Part shown: piece by piece, positions 39,198-48,624 of the stretch
How the letters are laid out: every line of letters begins with the position of its first letter
How positions within the stretch are numbered: the stretch's first letter is position 1
NCBI GenBank assembly: GCA_963755755.1
Contig: CAVWLJ010000009.1
Span: 231,707 to 295,706, forward strand
Length of the DNA stretch: 64,000 nucleotides
DNA from: DATKNA01 sp963755755
GTDB lineage: Bacteria; Actinomycetota; Actinomycetes; Actinomycetales; Kineosporiaceae
Direction: 5' to 3'
Position numbers and translations under genes: made by a program
Notes under the pieces: model-generated
Database searches by the model: none
Seen by the model: only the letters and a program-made list of their open reading frames with translations
Told to the model about the DNA's origin: nothing

Positions 39198-39203
39198 TAG
39201 GTT
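39198..39203 (+). promoter_or_regulatory. -10 box of the aldo/keto reductase gene, leaderless arrangement
   Basis: TAGGTT ends 6 nt before GTG 39210 with no Shine-Dalgarno. It lies between the tandem repeats and the gene. Confidence 0.5.
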
Positions 39204-39209
39204 GCGGCC

Positions 39210-40175
39210 GTGGAGGAGAGTCTCGTCGGCCGGAGCGGACTGCGGGTGTCCCGGCTCGGGCTGGGGACGCTGACGTGGGGCCGGGACACGGACGAGCACG
39301 AGGCCGCCGACCAGCTGAAGCAGTTCGCGGACGCCGGGGGCACCCTCGTCGACACCGCGGCGTCCTACGGCGACGGCGCGGCCGAGGAGGTGCTCGGGCT
39401 GCTGCTCGGCTCGGCCGTCTCCCGGTCCGACGTCGTCATCTGCACGAAGGCGGGGATGTCGCGGCGGGACGGCGTCCGGCGGCTCGACACCTCGCGGCGG
39501 GCGATGCTCGCCGACCTCGACGCCTCGCTCCAGCGCCTCGAGACCGACCACGTCGACGTGTGGCTGGTGCACGCGTGGAGCGACGAGGTCCCGCTCGAGG
39601 AGACGCTGTCGGTGCTGCAGCACGCCGTCGGCTCCGGCCGGGCACGCTACGTCGGCTTCTCCAACTACTCCGGCTGGCAGACCGCCCGCGCGGCAGGTCT
39701 GCTGCAGCAGGCCGGCCTGCCCGCCGTGACGGTCGAGATGGAGTACTCCCTCGTGCAGCGCGGCGTCGAGCGTGAGGTGCTCCCGGCGTCCCGGGCCCTC
39801 GGTCTGGGCCTGTTCGCCTGGTCGCCGCTGGGTCGCGGAGTGCTCACGGGCAAGTACCGCGGCGGCACGCCGGCGGACTCCCGCGGCGCCTCGCCGCACC
39901 TGTCGGCATTCGTGGGGCAGTACCTCGACCCCGGCTCGCGGCACATCGTCGACGCGGTCGTGACGGCCGCGGACGGACTGGGCTGCTCACCGGTCGAGGT
40001 GGCGCTGGCCTGGGTCCGGGACCGCCCCGGCGTGGCCTCGGTGCTGGTGGGGGCGCGGACCGCGGCGCAGCTGCGCGCTTCGCTGACCAGTGAGGAGATC
40101 GAGCTGCCGGCGCAGATCACGGCGGTGCTCGACGAGGTGTCGGCACCGCCGGCGGCCTACCCCGAGCGGTTCTGA
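39210..40175 (+). CDS. Aldo/keto reductase
   Basis: 321 residues. MEESLVGRSGLRVSRLGLGTLTWG opens the barrel. The tetrad is Asp/Tyr in DTAASYGDG, Lys in CTKAGM and His in VWLVHAWSD. SNYSGWQTARA and FAWSPLGRGVLTGKY complete the family pattern. It is divergent from the LLM gene and shares its repeat-bearing intergenic region. It is closely similar in layout to the reductase at 14595. Frame is intact and the substrate is unknown. Confidence 0.93.
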   Translation: MEESLVGRSGLRVSRLGLGTLTWGRDTDEHEAADQLKQFADAGGTLVDTAASYGDGAAEEVLGLLLGSAVSRSDVVICTKAGMSRRDGVRRLDTSRRAMLADLDASLQRLETDHVDVWLVHAWSDEVPLEETLSVLQHAVGSGRARYVGFSNYSGWQTARAAGLLQQAGLPAVTVEMEYSLVQRGVEREVLPASRALGLGLFAWSPLGRGVLTGKYRGGTPADSRGASPHLSAFVGQYLDPGSRHIVDAVVTAADGLGCSPVEVALAWVRDRPGVASVLVGARTAAQLRASLTSEEIELPAQITAVLDEVSAPPAAYPERF

Positions 40176-40182
40176 CCCGACG

Positions 40183-40533
40183 TCAGCCGCGGGTGTTCGG
40201 GCCCGCGTGGTCGGGGACGCCGAGGTCGAGCTCGACCTCGTCGTCGAGGTCGTCCTCCTCGTCGTCGTCCTCGAGGTCGTCGTCGTCCTCGTCGTCCTCG
40301 TCGTCGAGGTCGTCGTCGTCCTCGTCGTCCGCCTCGTCGTAGAGCACGAAGGGTGTGACCTCGTCGAACGCCGCGTAGAGGGCCTCGTCGTAGGCCGTGA
40401 AAGCGTCGGCGAGGGTGTGGAAGGCGGACGCGACGGCGGGGTCCGCCTCACCGGCGCGACGGCTCGCGGCCTGGAGGTGTGCCTCGAGGGCCGCCACGAA
40501 CCGGTCGAGCGCGGCGCGAGGGTCACTGGTCAT
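40183..40533 (-). CDS. Small protein with a long acidic Asp/Glu tail
   Basis: 116 residues. The N-terminal half is helical (MTSDPRAALDRFVAALEAHL...ADAFTAYDEALYAAFDEVTPFVLYD). Residues 70-105 are almost entirely Asp and Glu in repeated DDEDDDD blocks. Similar proteins in related genomes are sometimes labelled primosomal or hypothetical; I know of no function. The tail might bind basic proteins or metal. Frame is intact and the start is reasonable. Confidence 0.7.
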   Translation of the reverse strand: MTSDPRAALDRFVAALEAHLQAASRRAGEADPAVASAFHTLADAFTAYDEALYAAFDEVTPFVLYDEADDEDDDDLDDEDDEDDDDLEDDDEEDDLDDEVELDLGVPDHAGPNTRG

Positions 40534-40621
40534 GAGACGACCGTAGCGGTTGCGGGGCGGCGGGGATGCCGCGCGGATGGCGGGTTCCTGTGCGGACCGT
40601 TGTCGTGATGACATGGAGGGG

Positions 40622-40861
40622 ATGAGTGCGCTCCCTCTGCCCGCGCCCGGGCCGTTGCCCCTCCCTGCGGGTGCGGCGGGCGACTACGAGTACCGGGTGC
40701 TCGTGATCCCGCGCGCGACCAGCCGCTCGGAGGCGCTCCGGATGCTCACGGAGCACGCCGAGTACGGGCACTGGGAGCTGGCACGGGTCCGTCTCTACGC
40801 GGGCGGCGCGCGGCAGGTGTGGCTGCGACGCAAGATCATTCGAGTGACGCGCACCGCCTGA
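40622..40861 (+). CDS. DUF5703 family protein
   Basis: 79 residues. The conserved core YEYRVLVIPRATSRSEALRMLTEHAEYGHWELARVRLY...VWLRRKIIRV covers nearly the whole protein. The family is short, cytoplasmic and confined to actinobacteria, with no known function. ATG 40622 or 40613 could be used. Confidence 0.85.
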   Translation: MSALPLPAPGPLPLPAGAAGDYEYRVLVIPRATSRSEALRMLTEHAEYGHWELARVRLYAGGARQVWLRRKIIRVTRTA

Positions 40862-40936
40862 GAGCTGCTCCCCCACGATGAGCGGCCCGGCAACGTCAGG
40901 TCGACAGACCGTGATATCCCGCCAGTCTGGTGGCAA

Positions 40937-40956
40937 AACGCCCCATGCGGGGCGTT
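40937..40956 (+). promoter_or_regulatory. Perfect 8-bp hairpin in the leader of the amino-acid permease gene
   Basis: AACGCCCC, loop ATGC, GGGGCGTT; it ends 18 nt before the ATG, just upstream of the GGGAGGG ribosome-binding site. It could be an operator, a transcript-stabilising hairpin, or the terminator of the upstream DUF5703 gene. Confidence 0.5.
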
Positions 40957-40974
40957 GCGGACTCGGGAGGGATC

Positions 40975-42516
40975 ATGAGCGTCTTCCGCACGAAGACGGT
41001 GGAGCAGTCGATCGCGGACACGGACGACCCCGACCACAGCCTGCGGCGCGAGCTGTCGGTCGTCGACCTCACCGTCTTCGGGATCGGGGTCGTCATCGGG
41101 ACGGGCATCTTCGTCCTCACGGGCAAGGCGGCGGGCGTGCAGGCGGGGCCCGCCGTGGCCCTGTCGTTCGTCGTCGCCGGGATCGTGTGCGCGCTGGCCG
41201 CGCTCTGCTACGCCGAGTTCGCCTCGACCGTTCCGGTCGCCGGCTCGGCGTACACCTTCAGCTACGCCACCCTCGGTGAGCTCATCGCCTGGATCATCGG
41301 CTGGGACCTCGTCCTCGAGCTGGCCCTCGGCGCCAGCACGGTCGCCGTCGGGTGGTCCGGCTACTTCGCCGACGTGCTCAAGCAGATCGGGATCACCCTG
41401 CCGGAGTCGATCTACACCGAGACGCCGAGCCTCACCCAGCCGAACATCATCGCGGCGGCGATCGTGCTGCTGCTCACCGCCGTGATCTGCGCCGGCATCA
41501 AGATCTCCGCACGGATCAACAACGTGATCGTCGCGATCAAGGTGGCGATCGTGCTGTTCGTCATCATCGCGGGGCTCTTCTACATCAAGGCGGCGAACTA
41601 CTCGCCGTTCATCCCGCCGTCCGGATCGCCCACGGCCAAGGGAGCGACGGCGACGCCGTCGCTGCTCGCCGACCTCGGCGTCAACAGCGGCACGTTCGGC
41701 GTGGCCGGCATCTTCACCGGCGCCGCCCTGGTGTTCTTCGCCTTCATCGGGTTCGACATCGTCGCGACCGCTGCGGAGGAGACCAAGAACCCGCAGCGCG
41801 ACCTGCCTCGCGGCATCCTCGCCTCGCTCGCGATCTGCACGACGCTCTACGTCGCGGTGTCGCTGGTCGTGACCGGCATGGTCAAGTACAACCAGCTGAG
41901 CATCTCCGCACCGCTGGCCGAGGCGTTCCGCTCGGTCGGCCGGCCGGGGTTCGCCACCGTGATCTCGCTCGGCGCTCTCGCCGGGCTCACGACGGTCATG
42001 ATGATCCTCATGCTCGGGCAGTCCCGGGTGTTCTTCGCGATGTCCCGCGACCAGCTGCTGCCGCCGGTCTTCTCGCGCGTCAGCCCGCGCACGGGGACGC
42101 CGGTCCGCGTCACGATCACCACGGGCGTGGTGGTGGCCCTGGTCTCGGCGTTCGTCCCGCTGAGCGAGCTCGCCGAGCTGGTCAACATCGGCACGCTCTT
42201 CGCGTTCATCCTCGTGGCGATCGGCGTGGTCGTGCTGCGCAGGACGCGCCCGGACCTGCCGCGGTCGTTCCGGACGCCGTTGGTGCCGGTGCTCCCGATC
42301 GTCTCGGTGCTCGCGTCGTTCTACCTCATGCTCAACCTGCCGGCGGCCACCTGGATCCGGTTCTTCGTCTGGCTCGTCATCGGCCTGGTCGTCTACTTCG
42401 CGTACGGCGTGCGGAAGTCCCGGCTGACGACCGCGCACGCCGGCCGCCCCGACGTCGTCGACGTCCGGGACGAGGCCCTGGCTCGCGGGGAGGACGCGCG
42501 CGGGCGCCGGCGCTGA
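40975..42516 (+). CDS. APC-family amino acid permease (CAT/APA type)
   Basis: 513 residues with about 12 or more membrane segments. The N-terminal substrate motif is GIGVVIGTGIFVLTG near residue 35, followed by ALCYAEFASTVPVAGSAYT and FFAFIGFDIVATAAEETKNPQRDLPRGI near 260, as in cationic amino-acid transporters. The start MSVFRTKTVEQSI follows GGGAGGG; an in-frame ATG at 40930 is upstream of the hairpin and less likely. Frame is intact. The exact amino acid is unknown. Confidence 0.93.
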   Translation: MSVFRTKTVEQSIADTDDPDHSLRRELSVVDLTVFGIGVVIGTGIFVLTGKAAGVQAGPAVALSFVVAGIVCALAALCYAEFASTVPVAGSAYTFSYATLGELIAWIIGWDLVLELALGASTVAVGWSGYFADVLKQIGITLPESIYTETPSLTQPNIIAAAIVLLLTAVICAGIKISARINNVIVAIKVAIVLFVIIAGLFYIKAANYSPFIPPSGSPTAKGATATPSLLADLGVNSGTFGVAGIFTGAALVFFAFIGFDIVATAAEETKNPQRDLPRGILASLAICTTLYVAVSLVVTGMVKYNQLSISAPLAEAFRSVGRPGFATVISLGALAGLTTVMMILMLGQSRVFFAMSRDQLLPPVFSRVSPRTGTPVRVTITTGVVVALVSAFVPLSELAELVNIGTLFAFILVAIGVVVLRRTRPDLPRSFRTPLVPVLPIVSVLASFYLMLNLPAATWIRFFVWLVIGLVVYFAYGVRKSRLTTAHAGRPDVVDVRDEALARGEDARGRRR

Positions 42517-42537
42517 TCGACCCCGCCCTCGGCCGGT

Positions 42538-43875
42538 TCAGCAGGTGCGCAGGAACCGGCCGAGGGTCCGGACGCCGAAGCGCAGCGCGTCCAGCGGCAC
42601 CCGCTCGTCGACGCCGTGGAACATCCCGGAGAAGTCGAGCTCGGGCGGCAGGCGCAGCGGCGCGAACCCGTAGCCCACGATCCCGGCCTCGCTGAAGTTC
42701 TTGTTGTCGGTGCCGCCGGAGAGGCAGTAGGGCAGGACGGCGGCGTCCGGGTCCTCGGCCCGCAGGGCGGCGATCATGGCGTCGACGAGGTCGCCCTCGA
42801 ACGGCCACTCCAGCGACACGCCCCGGTGCACGGTCTCGACGTCGACGCCCGCGCCCGCCAGCTCGGTCACCGTGCTCATGAGCTGCTCCTCGCCCCCGGG
42901 CAGGAAGCGGCAGTCCAGCAGCGCGGTCGCGGTGCCGGGGACGACGTTGTGCTTGTAGCCGGCCTCGAGGGCGGTCGGGTTCGCGGTGGTCCGCAGCGTG
43001 GCGCCGACGAAGCGTGCCGTCGTCCCGAGCGTCGCGACCAGCGCGTCGGGGTCGTCCGGGTCGAGCGGGACGCCGGTGATCTCCTCGACGCCGTCGAGGA
43101 AGGCGCGGACGGTGGGCGTGATCTGCAGCGGCCACGGGTGGGTGCCGATACGCGCGACGGCCGCGCAGAGCCGGGTCACGGCGTTGTCGTCGTGCACCTG
43201 CGAGCCGTGCCCGGCGCGGCCGTGCGCGACGAGCCGCAGCCAGCGGATGCCCTTCTCCGCCGTCTGCAGCAGGTAGGCGCGCCGGCCGGCGATCTGGGTG
43301 CTGTAGCCGCCGACCTCGCTGATCGCCTCGGAGACCCCCTCGAGGAGGTCGCGCCGCCGATCGACGACGTACGTCGCGCCGTGCACGCCGCCCGCCTCCT
43401 CGTCGGCGAGGAACGCGACGACCAGATCCCGCGGGGGCTTCTCGCCGGACCGGACCAGCTCGCGGACGGACGCCAGGATCATCGCGTCCATGTCCTTCAT
43501 GTCCACGGCGCCGCGGCCCCAGATGCAGTCGTCGCGGACCTCCGCGGAGAACGGGTCGACCTGCCAGTCGTCGGCGCGGGCGGGCACGACGTCGAGGTGA
43601 CCGTGGACGAGCAGCGCGGGGCGGGTCGGGTCGGCACCCGGGACCCGGGTGACGACGTTCGCGCGGCGTGGCAGCGACTCGAAGACCTCGGTCTCCAGCC
43701 CGACCTCCGACAGCAGGCCGGCCACGTACTCCGCGGCGTCCCGCTCCCCCGGCCCCGAGCCGTCACCGGGGTTCGTGGTGTCGATCCGGATGAGATCACG
43801 GCAGATGTCGACGACCTCGGCCTCGGCGTCGCCGACCGTGGCTCCGCCGCTGCTGGAGCCGGTGAGCTGGGACAT
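42538..43875 (-). CDS. M20-family metallopeptidase
   Basis: 445 residues. Zinc ligands and catalytic acids are in LLVHGHLDVVPARADDW, WGRGAVDMKDMDAM and LADEEAGGVHGA; a dimerisation domain follows (GRAGHGSQVHDDNAV) and a last ligand is in FSGMFHGVDERVP. It resembles the ArgE/DapE/Acy1 group and may be a dipeptidase or deacylase. A candidate -10 (TAGGCT) lies at 43913-43918 on the minus strand. Frame is intact. Confidence 0.93.
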   Translation of the reverse strand: MSQLTGSSSGGATVGDAEAEVVDICRDLIRIDTTNPGDGSGPGERDAAEYVAGLLSEVGLETEVFESLPRRANVVTRVPGADPTRPALLVHGHLDVVPARADDWQVDPFSAEVRDDCIWGRGAVDMKDMDAMILASVRELVRSGEKPPRDLVVAFLADEEAGGVHGATYVVDRRRDLLEGVSEAISEVGGYSTQIAGRRAYLLQTAEKGIRWLRLVAHGRAGHGSQVHDDNAVTRLCAAVARIGTHPWPLQITPTVRAFLDGVEEITGVPLDPDDPDALVATLGTTARFVGATLRTTANPTALEAGYKHNVVPGTATALLDCRFLPGGEEQLMSTVTELAGAGVDVETVHRGVSLEWPFEGDLVDAMIAALRAEDPDAAVLPYCLSGGTDNKNFSEAGIVGYGFAPLRLPPELDFSGMFHGVDERVPLDALRFGVRTLGRFLRTC

Positions 43876-44032
43876 GGGCCACCCCTCGAGGTCGTCGGCC
43901 GGCTGCCCGCCGAGCCTACCCGCGGGCGGTCCCGGCGCAGCCTCCGCGGGGCGACGGCGGTCGCTACGACGGCGGCGGGAGCCGTGCTAACCTCGACTCC
44001 GCCGCCGGGCCGCCAGGCGCCGACGGTCACCT

Positions 44033-44117
44033 GTCCGGGTGGCGGAATTGGCAGACGCGCTAGCTTGAGGTGCTAGTGCCCGTGTAGGGCATGGGGGTTC
44101 AAGTCCCCCCTCGGACA
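44033..44117 (+). tRNA. tRNA-Leu (GAG)
   Basis: An 85-nt class II tRNA. The acceptor stem GTCCGGG pairs with CTCGGAC (one G-T pair), the anticodon arm is CTAGC-TTGAGGT-GCTAG with anticodon GAG at 44067-44069, a long variable arm follows, and the T arm is GGGGGTTCAAGTCCCCC. The CCA end is not encoded. TAACCT at 43988-43993 may be its -10 box. Confidence 0.95.
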
Positions 44118-44170
44118 CCCTTTCCGAAGTGCAGCGACGTCCCTCCCCTAATCCTCCGGGTGTCCGACGG

Positions 44171-46228
44171 TCAGGAACCCAGAGCGGCTGCCTGCTCAGG
44201 GGACGCCCGCAGGGCATCCGTGAGCAGCGCGACCAGTGCCTCGAGCTGCACGTCCGCCGACGAGGAGATCTCCTCGTCCGACCCGTCCAGCGCCCTGGCG
44301 GCGAGCCCCGCCTTGCTGTCGATGAGCTCGGCGATCCGGGCGTCCAGCGTCTGCGCCGCGATGATGCGCCATGCGGTGACCGGCTCCGTCTGGCCGATCC
44401 GGTGGCTGCGGTCGATCGCCTGGGTCTGCTCCGCGTCGGTCCAGGAGAGTTCCGCGAGCACGACGTTCGAGGCGACCTGCAGGTTCAGGCCGACGCCGGC
44501 AGCCGTGAGGGAGCAGACCGCGACGGGGACGTCGGGGTCGTTCACGAAGGCGTCGATGTTCCTCTGCCGCACCGTCGGCGTCTGGTCGCCGCGGATCGAC
44601 GAGAAGCGAACACCCTGCCGGGTGAAGGTCTCCTCGGCGGCATCCATCACCTCGATGTGCTTGGCGAAGAAGACGACCTTGCCGGCGCTGTGACCCAGCT
44701 GCGCGGCGTAGTCCGCGGCCAGCTCCGCCTTCGCCCGGCCGATGCGCCGCATCATCGTGAACACGTTGTCGCCGGACTTCGCGGTCGCCGCCTGCTTCAG
44801 CTCGGACCTGGCCACCCGCCGCACGAGGTCGAGGTCGATGCCCTCGACGGGGCCGGACGTGCGTGCCGCCAGCGCCGTGCGGTACTGCAGCGACCATCCG
44901 GCGGGCGAGCTTCTGCTCGGCGGCGCGGACCGAGCGGCCGGCCGCGCCGTCCAGCTCGACGGGGAGGTCGGCGATCCGGCGGGCGGGGATGTCGGCGGCG
45001 ACGTCCACCTTGCGGCGCCGCACGATGCCGAGGTCGATGACGCACTGCCGTGCGGCGGCGTAGAAGCCGGGGTCGGCGGGCGTCAGACCCGTCTCCTCGA
45101 GTGCGTTCATCAGGACGCCCAGCGGCTTGCTCTCGTCGATCCACCCGAGGAACTGCCAGATCGCCCGGAAGTCCTCGATGTCGTTGATCAGCGGCGTTCC
45201 GGTGAGCGCCATGAGCAGCGGCCGCGCCGTGCGGGACCGGATGCGCTCGGCCACGGCGAGGACGTGCCGCGAGCGCTGGGACGTCGTGTTCTTGATGAAG
45301 TGCGCCTCGTCGACGACCATGCCGCGGAAGCCCAGCTCGCCCAGCCAGCCCCGGTGGCGGTCGAGCACCTCGTAGTTGACGACGACGATGTCGGCGAAAC
45401 CGTCGACGGTGTCGCCGTTGCCCTGGACCGCGGTCGCCGGGCGGTGCGGGACCCAGCGGGCGGCCTCACGGAGCCAGTTGGTCTTGACGACGTTGGGGAC
45501 GACGACCAGGAGCGGGTAGGCGTCGGCCGCCTCGGCGGCGAGAAGGGCCTGGGCCGTCTTGCCCAGACCCGGCTCGTCCGCGAGCAGGAACGTCCGGTGG
45601 CCGGCCGCGGCCGCCGAGACCAGCCGCGCCTGGTGCGGCATCAGCTCCTGGCCCTCGGGGGTGAACCGGGCCGTCGGTGCCGGGAGGCTCATGCACGCCG
45701 GGGCCGTCCCACCGGCGCGCTCGAACGAGCTCAGCAGCGGGCCGAGCAGCTCCCAGCCGGCCAGGCGGCGCGGACGGGCCCGGACCGGTCGGGGCGCGGA
45801 GAAGTCAGGTGCGAGGAAGGGGTTCGCCAGCTGACGGGAGGTCACGGACAGCGGCACGACCCGGCGCTCAGCGGCGGAGCTGTCCGCGGGCTCGGCCGGG
45901 CGTCTCCTCCTCGGGCGGCGCCTCGACCCCGGCGGCGCGGAGCAGGTCCCGCTTGAGCGAGCGGGCCGCGTCGGACACACCGGCGTCCTCGCCGAGCAGC
46001 GCCAGCAGCCCGCATCCCGGACGGCGATCCTGGCGAGGATCGCCGCTATCCCGTCCAGGCGCTTGAGCTGCCCGGAACGCTGGTTGTCGCTGCCGGCCGC
46101 CATGCGCGGCGCGGCCGCGCTCCTCCCGCAACATGCAGCGCGACGGCCTGGAACTTCGTGCGCACGGCAGGGGTCACCCGGCCGCTCTGGACGGCCGCCT
46201 CGACCTCACGGACGGTTCGGGCGAGCAC
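44171..46228 (-). CDS. SNF2-type DEAD/DEAH helicase, several frame breaks
   Basis: About 680 residues. Motif I is LLADEPGLGKTAQALL, motif II is VVDEAHFIKN, motif III is MALTGTPLIND, and motif VI is QAIDRSHRIGQ, which identifies the Swi2/Snf2 branch. The N-terminal region (VLARTVREVEAAVQSGRVTPAVRTKFQAVAL, LKRLDGIAAILARI, DAARSLKRDLLRAAG) is helical. Breaks are near 46100, 46000, 45900 and 44870. The start is uncertain; GTG 46228 fits. Family members are chromatin- or RNA-polymerase-associated ATPases in bacteria, and the function here is unknown. Confidence 0.85.
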
Positions 46229-46978
46229 CGACGCGACGTCGCCGTGGTGACGGACGCGTGCCTGCTTCGGGGGGTGGTACGACGAGCGCCCGTCTGGCGC
46301 TGGCCGGTTCGAGCCACAGACTCCTCCTCTGGAATGCCGGTCACCCTGGCCGCAGGCTGCGTCAGCCCGGGCCCGCGAACGGGACGGCGAACACTCCGAG
46401 CCAAGGTGGCGATGCTCGGCGCCGGCCGACGTACGCCCCCGGTGACCCGACGGTCCGAGCCTCGGAGGGCATCTCGGGAGCCACGGAGCCGACGGTCGGT
46501 GGTGACCACGGCACGGAGAACCTACTCGTCGGACGACCAGCTCGGTTCTCGTCATCGATGCCGCGAACACGTCAACGCCGACGACGTCACACCATTCCCG
46601 GTCCGCTGCCGTTTCGACCTGCTCGCCGGCTGGGCCGCGCTCCGGGAGGGCCGCGTCCTTCGCGCCACGTCCTCGTCAGGGCTCGTTGACGCAGGTGACG
46701 ACGCTGAAGGTGCAGCGCCACGAGGGGGCGACGCGGTCGCGGCCCAGTCGGACTCGGGTAGCCGCTCCCAGCTGCCGAGCGGCCCCGGCGCGGAGACCGG
46801 CTGAACGGGCCCTCGGCGGGTCAGCAGCCGCACGTGCTGCTGGTACCACTTCCTGCAGCTGCCGGTCACGGACGTCGCGCTGTTCGTAGTCGAGGCCTCT
46901 GGTGATGCCCGACGTACCGGTGCACCGTGATGTCGGTCATGCGGTCGAGGGTGACCGTTCCGAGCTCACCGCACTCGC
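46229..46978. other. Gene-poor stretch
   Basis: About 750 bp with no reading frame that shows convincing protein character. Both strands have overlapping open frames but without steady codon bias, ribosome-binding sites or recognisable motifs. It may be decayed sequence upstream of the helicase gene. I see no tRNA, repeat or transposon ends. Confidence 0.5.
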
Positions 46979-47198
46979 TCACAGCGGGTGGCCCGCCGGT
47001 GGAGCGGGATTGCGTCGAACGTCGGTGCCGTGGTCGGCGCACAGCACGACCCCCTTGCCGTACGCGTGGCCGCAGGGGCGCCTGTGGGTGGCGACGAGGA
47101 CGGCAGGTGCCTGGTGCGGGTCGGCCGCCGGGTACGCACAGCACGGGTGCCCATGCCGGCGGCCTGATCTGGGGCGACTGCAGCGGAGGTTCGCTCAC
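46979..47198 (-). CDS. Possible small cysteine/histidine-rich protein, one frame break
   Basis: A GTG at 47198 with AGGAAG upstream begins MSEPPLQSPQIRPPAW. After one frame shift near 47150 it continues HPCCAYPAADPHQAPAVLVA, then HRRPCGHAYGKGVVLCADHG and ends GHPL. The paired CC, CGH and CADH suggest a small metal-binding protein of about 72 residues. It lies downstream of the NlpC gene and beyond a strong hairpin. It depends on a single-base correction, so it is uncertain. Confidence 0.35.
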
Positions 47199-47277
47199 GT
47201 CGGCACTTCCTGTCCAGGGACGCGGGTCCAGGACATGGTCCCGGCGACCTCGTTCTCGCGCACGCTCTGCCGGTACA

Positions 47278-47327
47278 CCTCGCGCCCGCCTCCGGCGGAG
47301 AGCTCTCCGCCGGCGGCGGGCGCGAGG
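47278..47327 (-). terminator. 25-bp near-perfect palindrome after the NlpC/P60 gene
   Basis: 47278-47302 and 47303-47327 are reverse complements with one mismatch and no spacer; AGAGCTCT is the centre. It lies 24 bp past the NlpC stop and should form a strong hairpin ending that transcript. Confidence 0.65.
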
Positions 47328-47350
47328 CCGCCGAGTGACCCCCGGCAGGG

Positions 47351-48242
47351 TCAGGCCCGCCCGAAGGCGACGTTGGCGGAGTAGATGGTCTGCTTCTTGA
47401 CCACGTCACCGGTGTGCGGCGCAGCGATCATCATGTTGCCGCCGAGGTAGATCCCGACGTGGGTGACGCTGCCGCCGGTGAAGAAGAAGACGAGGTCGCC
47501 GGGCACGGCCTGGCTGCGGCTGATGCGCGTGGTCGCGCCGTACTGCGCGGCCGCCGTGCGCGGGAGGCTGACGCCCATGATGCCGTAGACGTACTGCGTG
47601 AACCCGGAGCAGTCGAAGCCGCGCGGCGACGAGCCCCCGTAGAGGTAGGGGACGCCGAGGTAGCGCGAGGCGATCGCGACGACGGATCCGCCCTTCGCGC
47701 TTCCGGACGAGGACGGGCGCCGTCGAGGTGCTGCGGCTGGGAGCGGCGCTGCGCGACACGGTCGTGCTCGTCTGCCGCCGCACGGTCGGCGTCGTCGCCT
47801 TCACATGGGCGCGGTAGGCGGCTCGGGCCAGCGACCTCGAGATCTGCGAGACCTGCCGGGACGCGCTCGCCGGCGACGACGCGTGCGTCGCGTGCTTCGC
47901 GACCGGCCGGAAGGCGTCGTGCTCGAAGGCGACCTTGGCACCGGAGGCCGCAGCGACCGTCGCGGTGGCCGTGGCGTCGGCCGCTGCCGAGGCGTGGTCG
48001 GCGGAGGTGAGCAGGGGAATGGACGCAGTCGTGAGGTCGGTTCCGCGGCTGGTCGGGATCGCGCCGCTGGCCGGCAGCCCGACTCCGGCGACGAGGCCCG
48101 AGGAGACGGCGACGACCAGTCCGCCTTTGCCGGCGGCGCTGACGGGCGTAGCGAGCGCGGAGGTGAGGGTTTCGGTGACGCCTGTCAGTGGGGTGGAGAC
48201 GGGCAGGGCGGCGCGGTGGCGCCCGGTGGTGCTCTTGGCCAC
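47351..48242 (-). CDS. Secreted NlpC/P60 peptidoglycan hydrolase, one frame break
   Basis: About 296 residues. MAKSTTGRHRAALPVSTPLTG and a following hydrophobic stretch form a long, atypical export signal. An Ala/Thr-rich linker leads to a C-terminal NlpC/P60 domain: YGGSSPRGFDCSGF (catalytic Cys), GDLVFFFTGGSVTHVGIYLG (His) and AAPHTG. It should cleave D-Glu-meso-DAP stem-peptide bonds in the wall, as RipA-type enzymes do. The break is near 47700. GTG 48242 has GGAGAGG 8 nt upstream and is preceded by a c-di-AMP riboswitch. Confidence 0.9.
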
Positions 48243-48260
48243 GTAGGAAACCTCTCCGGA

Positions 48261-48403
48261 CGCCTGCGAGGTGAGCTGTCGGGTTCGGGTGGGAGAAGTC
48301 ACCCGGCCGGGACGATCGAGCACGTGACTCGAGCTTCCGCGGCTTCACCCCAAGGACCGGCGGTTGCCCGTCGGCCCCGAAGTGGGTCCCCCGCCTCTGC
48401 CGT
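48261..48403 (-). promoter_or_regulatory. c-di-AMP riboswitch (ydaO/yuaA)
   Basis: In the leader of the NlpC/P60 gene the minus strand carries the conserved blocks of this aptamer: GGCGGGGGACCCACTTC, GGGGTGAAGCCGCGG, and near the 3' end CCCGAACCCGACAGCTCACC followed by TCGCAGGCG. The order and spacing match the class known to control cell-wall hydrolases and osmolyte genes in actinobacteria, where c-di-AMP binding normally turns expression off. The ribosome-binding site follows 3-10 nt after the last block. Confidence 0.85.
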
Positions 48404-48624
48404 GCGGTATGTCGGCGTACCCGGCCGGCGGCAGAGCTCGGCGTCCGCCCGGGCGCTCCCCCGGGAGGGGAAGCGCGGTCAGAGTAGGCAGACCGTCCGT
48501 CTAGACCGGCATCAGAGAGGGTTAAGCCGACGTCATATGTCCAAGAGGAACGATCGGTTCGGAACGGACGCGTCGTCGCGGCGCCCGCGGGGTAGTCCTC
48601 AGCCACACGACGAAGGAGCCGGCC

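Noticed and set aside
44033..48243. Genomic island integrated at tRNA-Leu
   Set aside because: No second copy of the tRNA 3' end, no integrase and no phage or transposon genes are visible downstream; the neighbouring genes look chromosomal.
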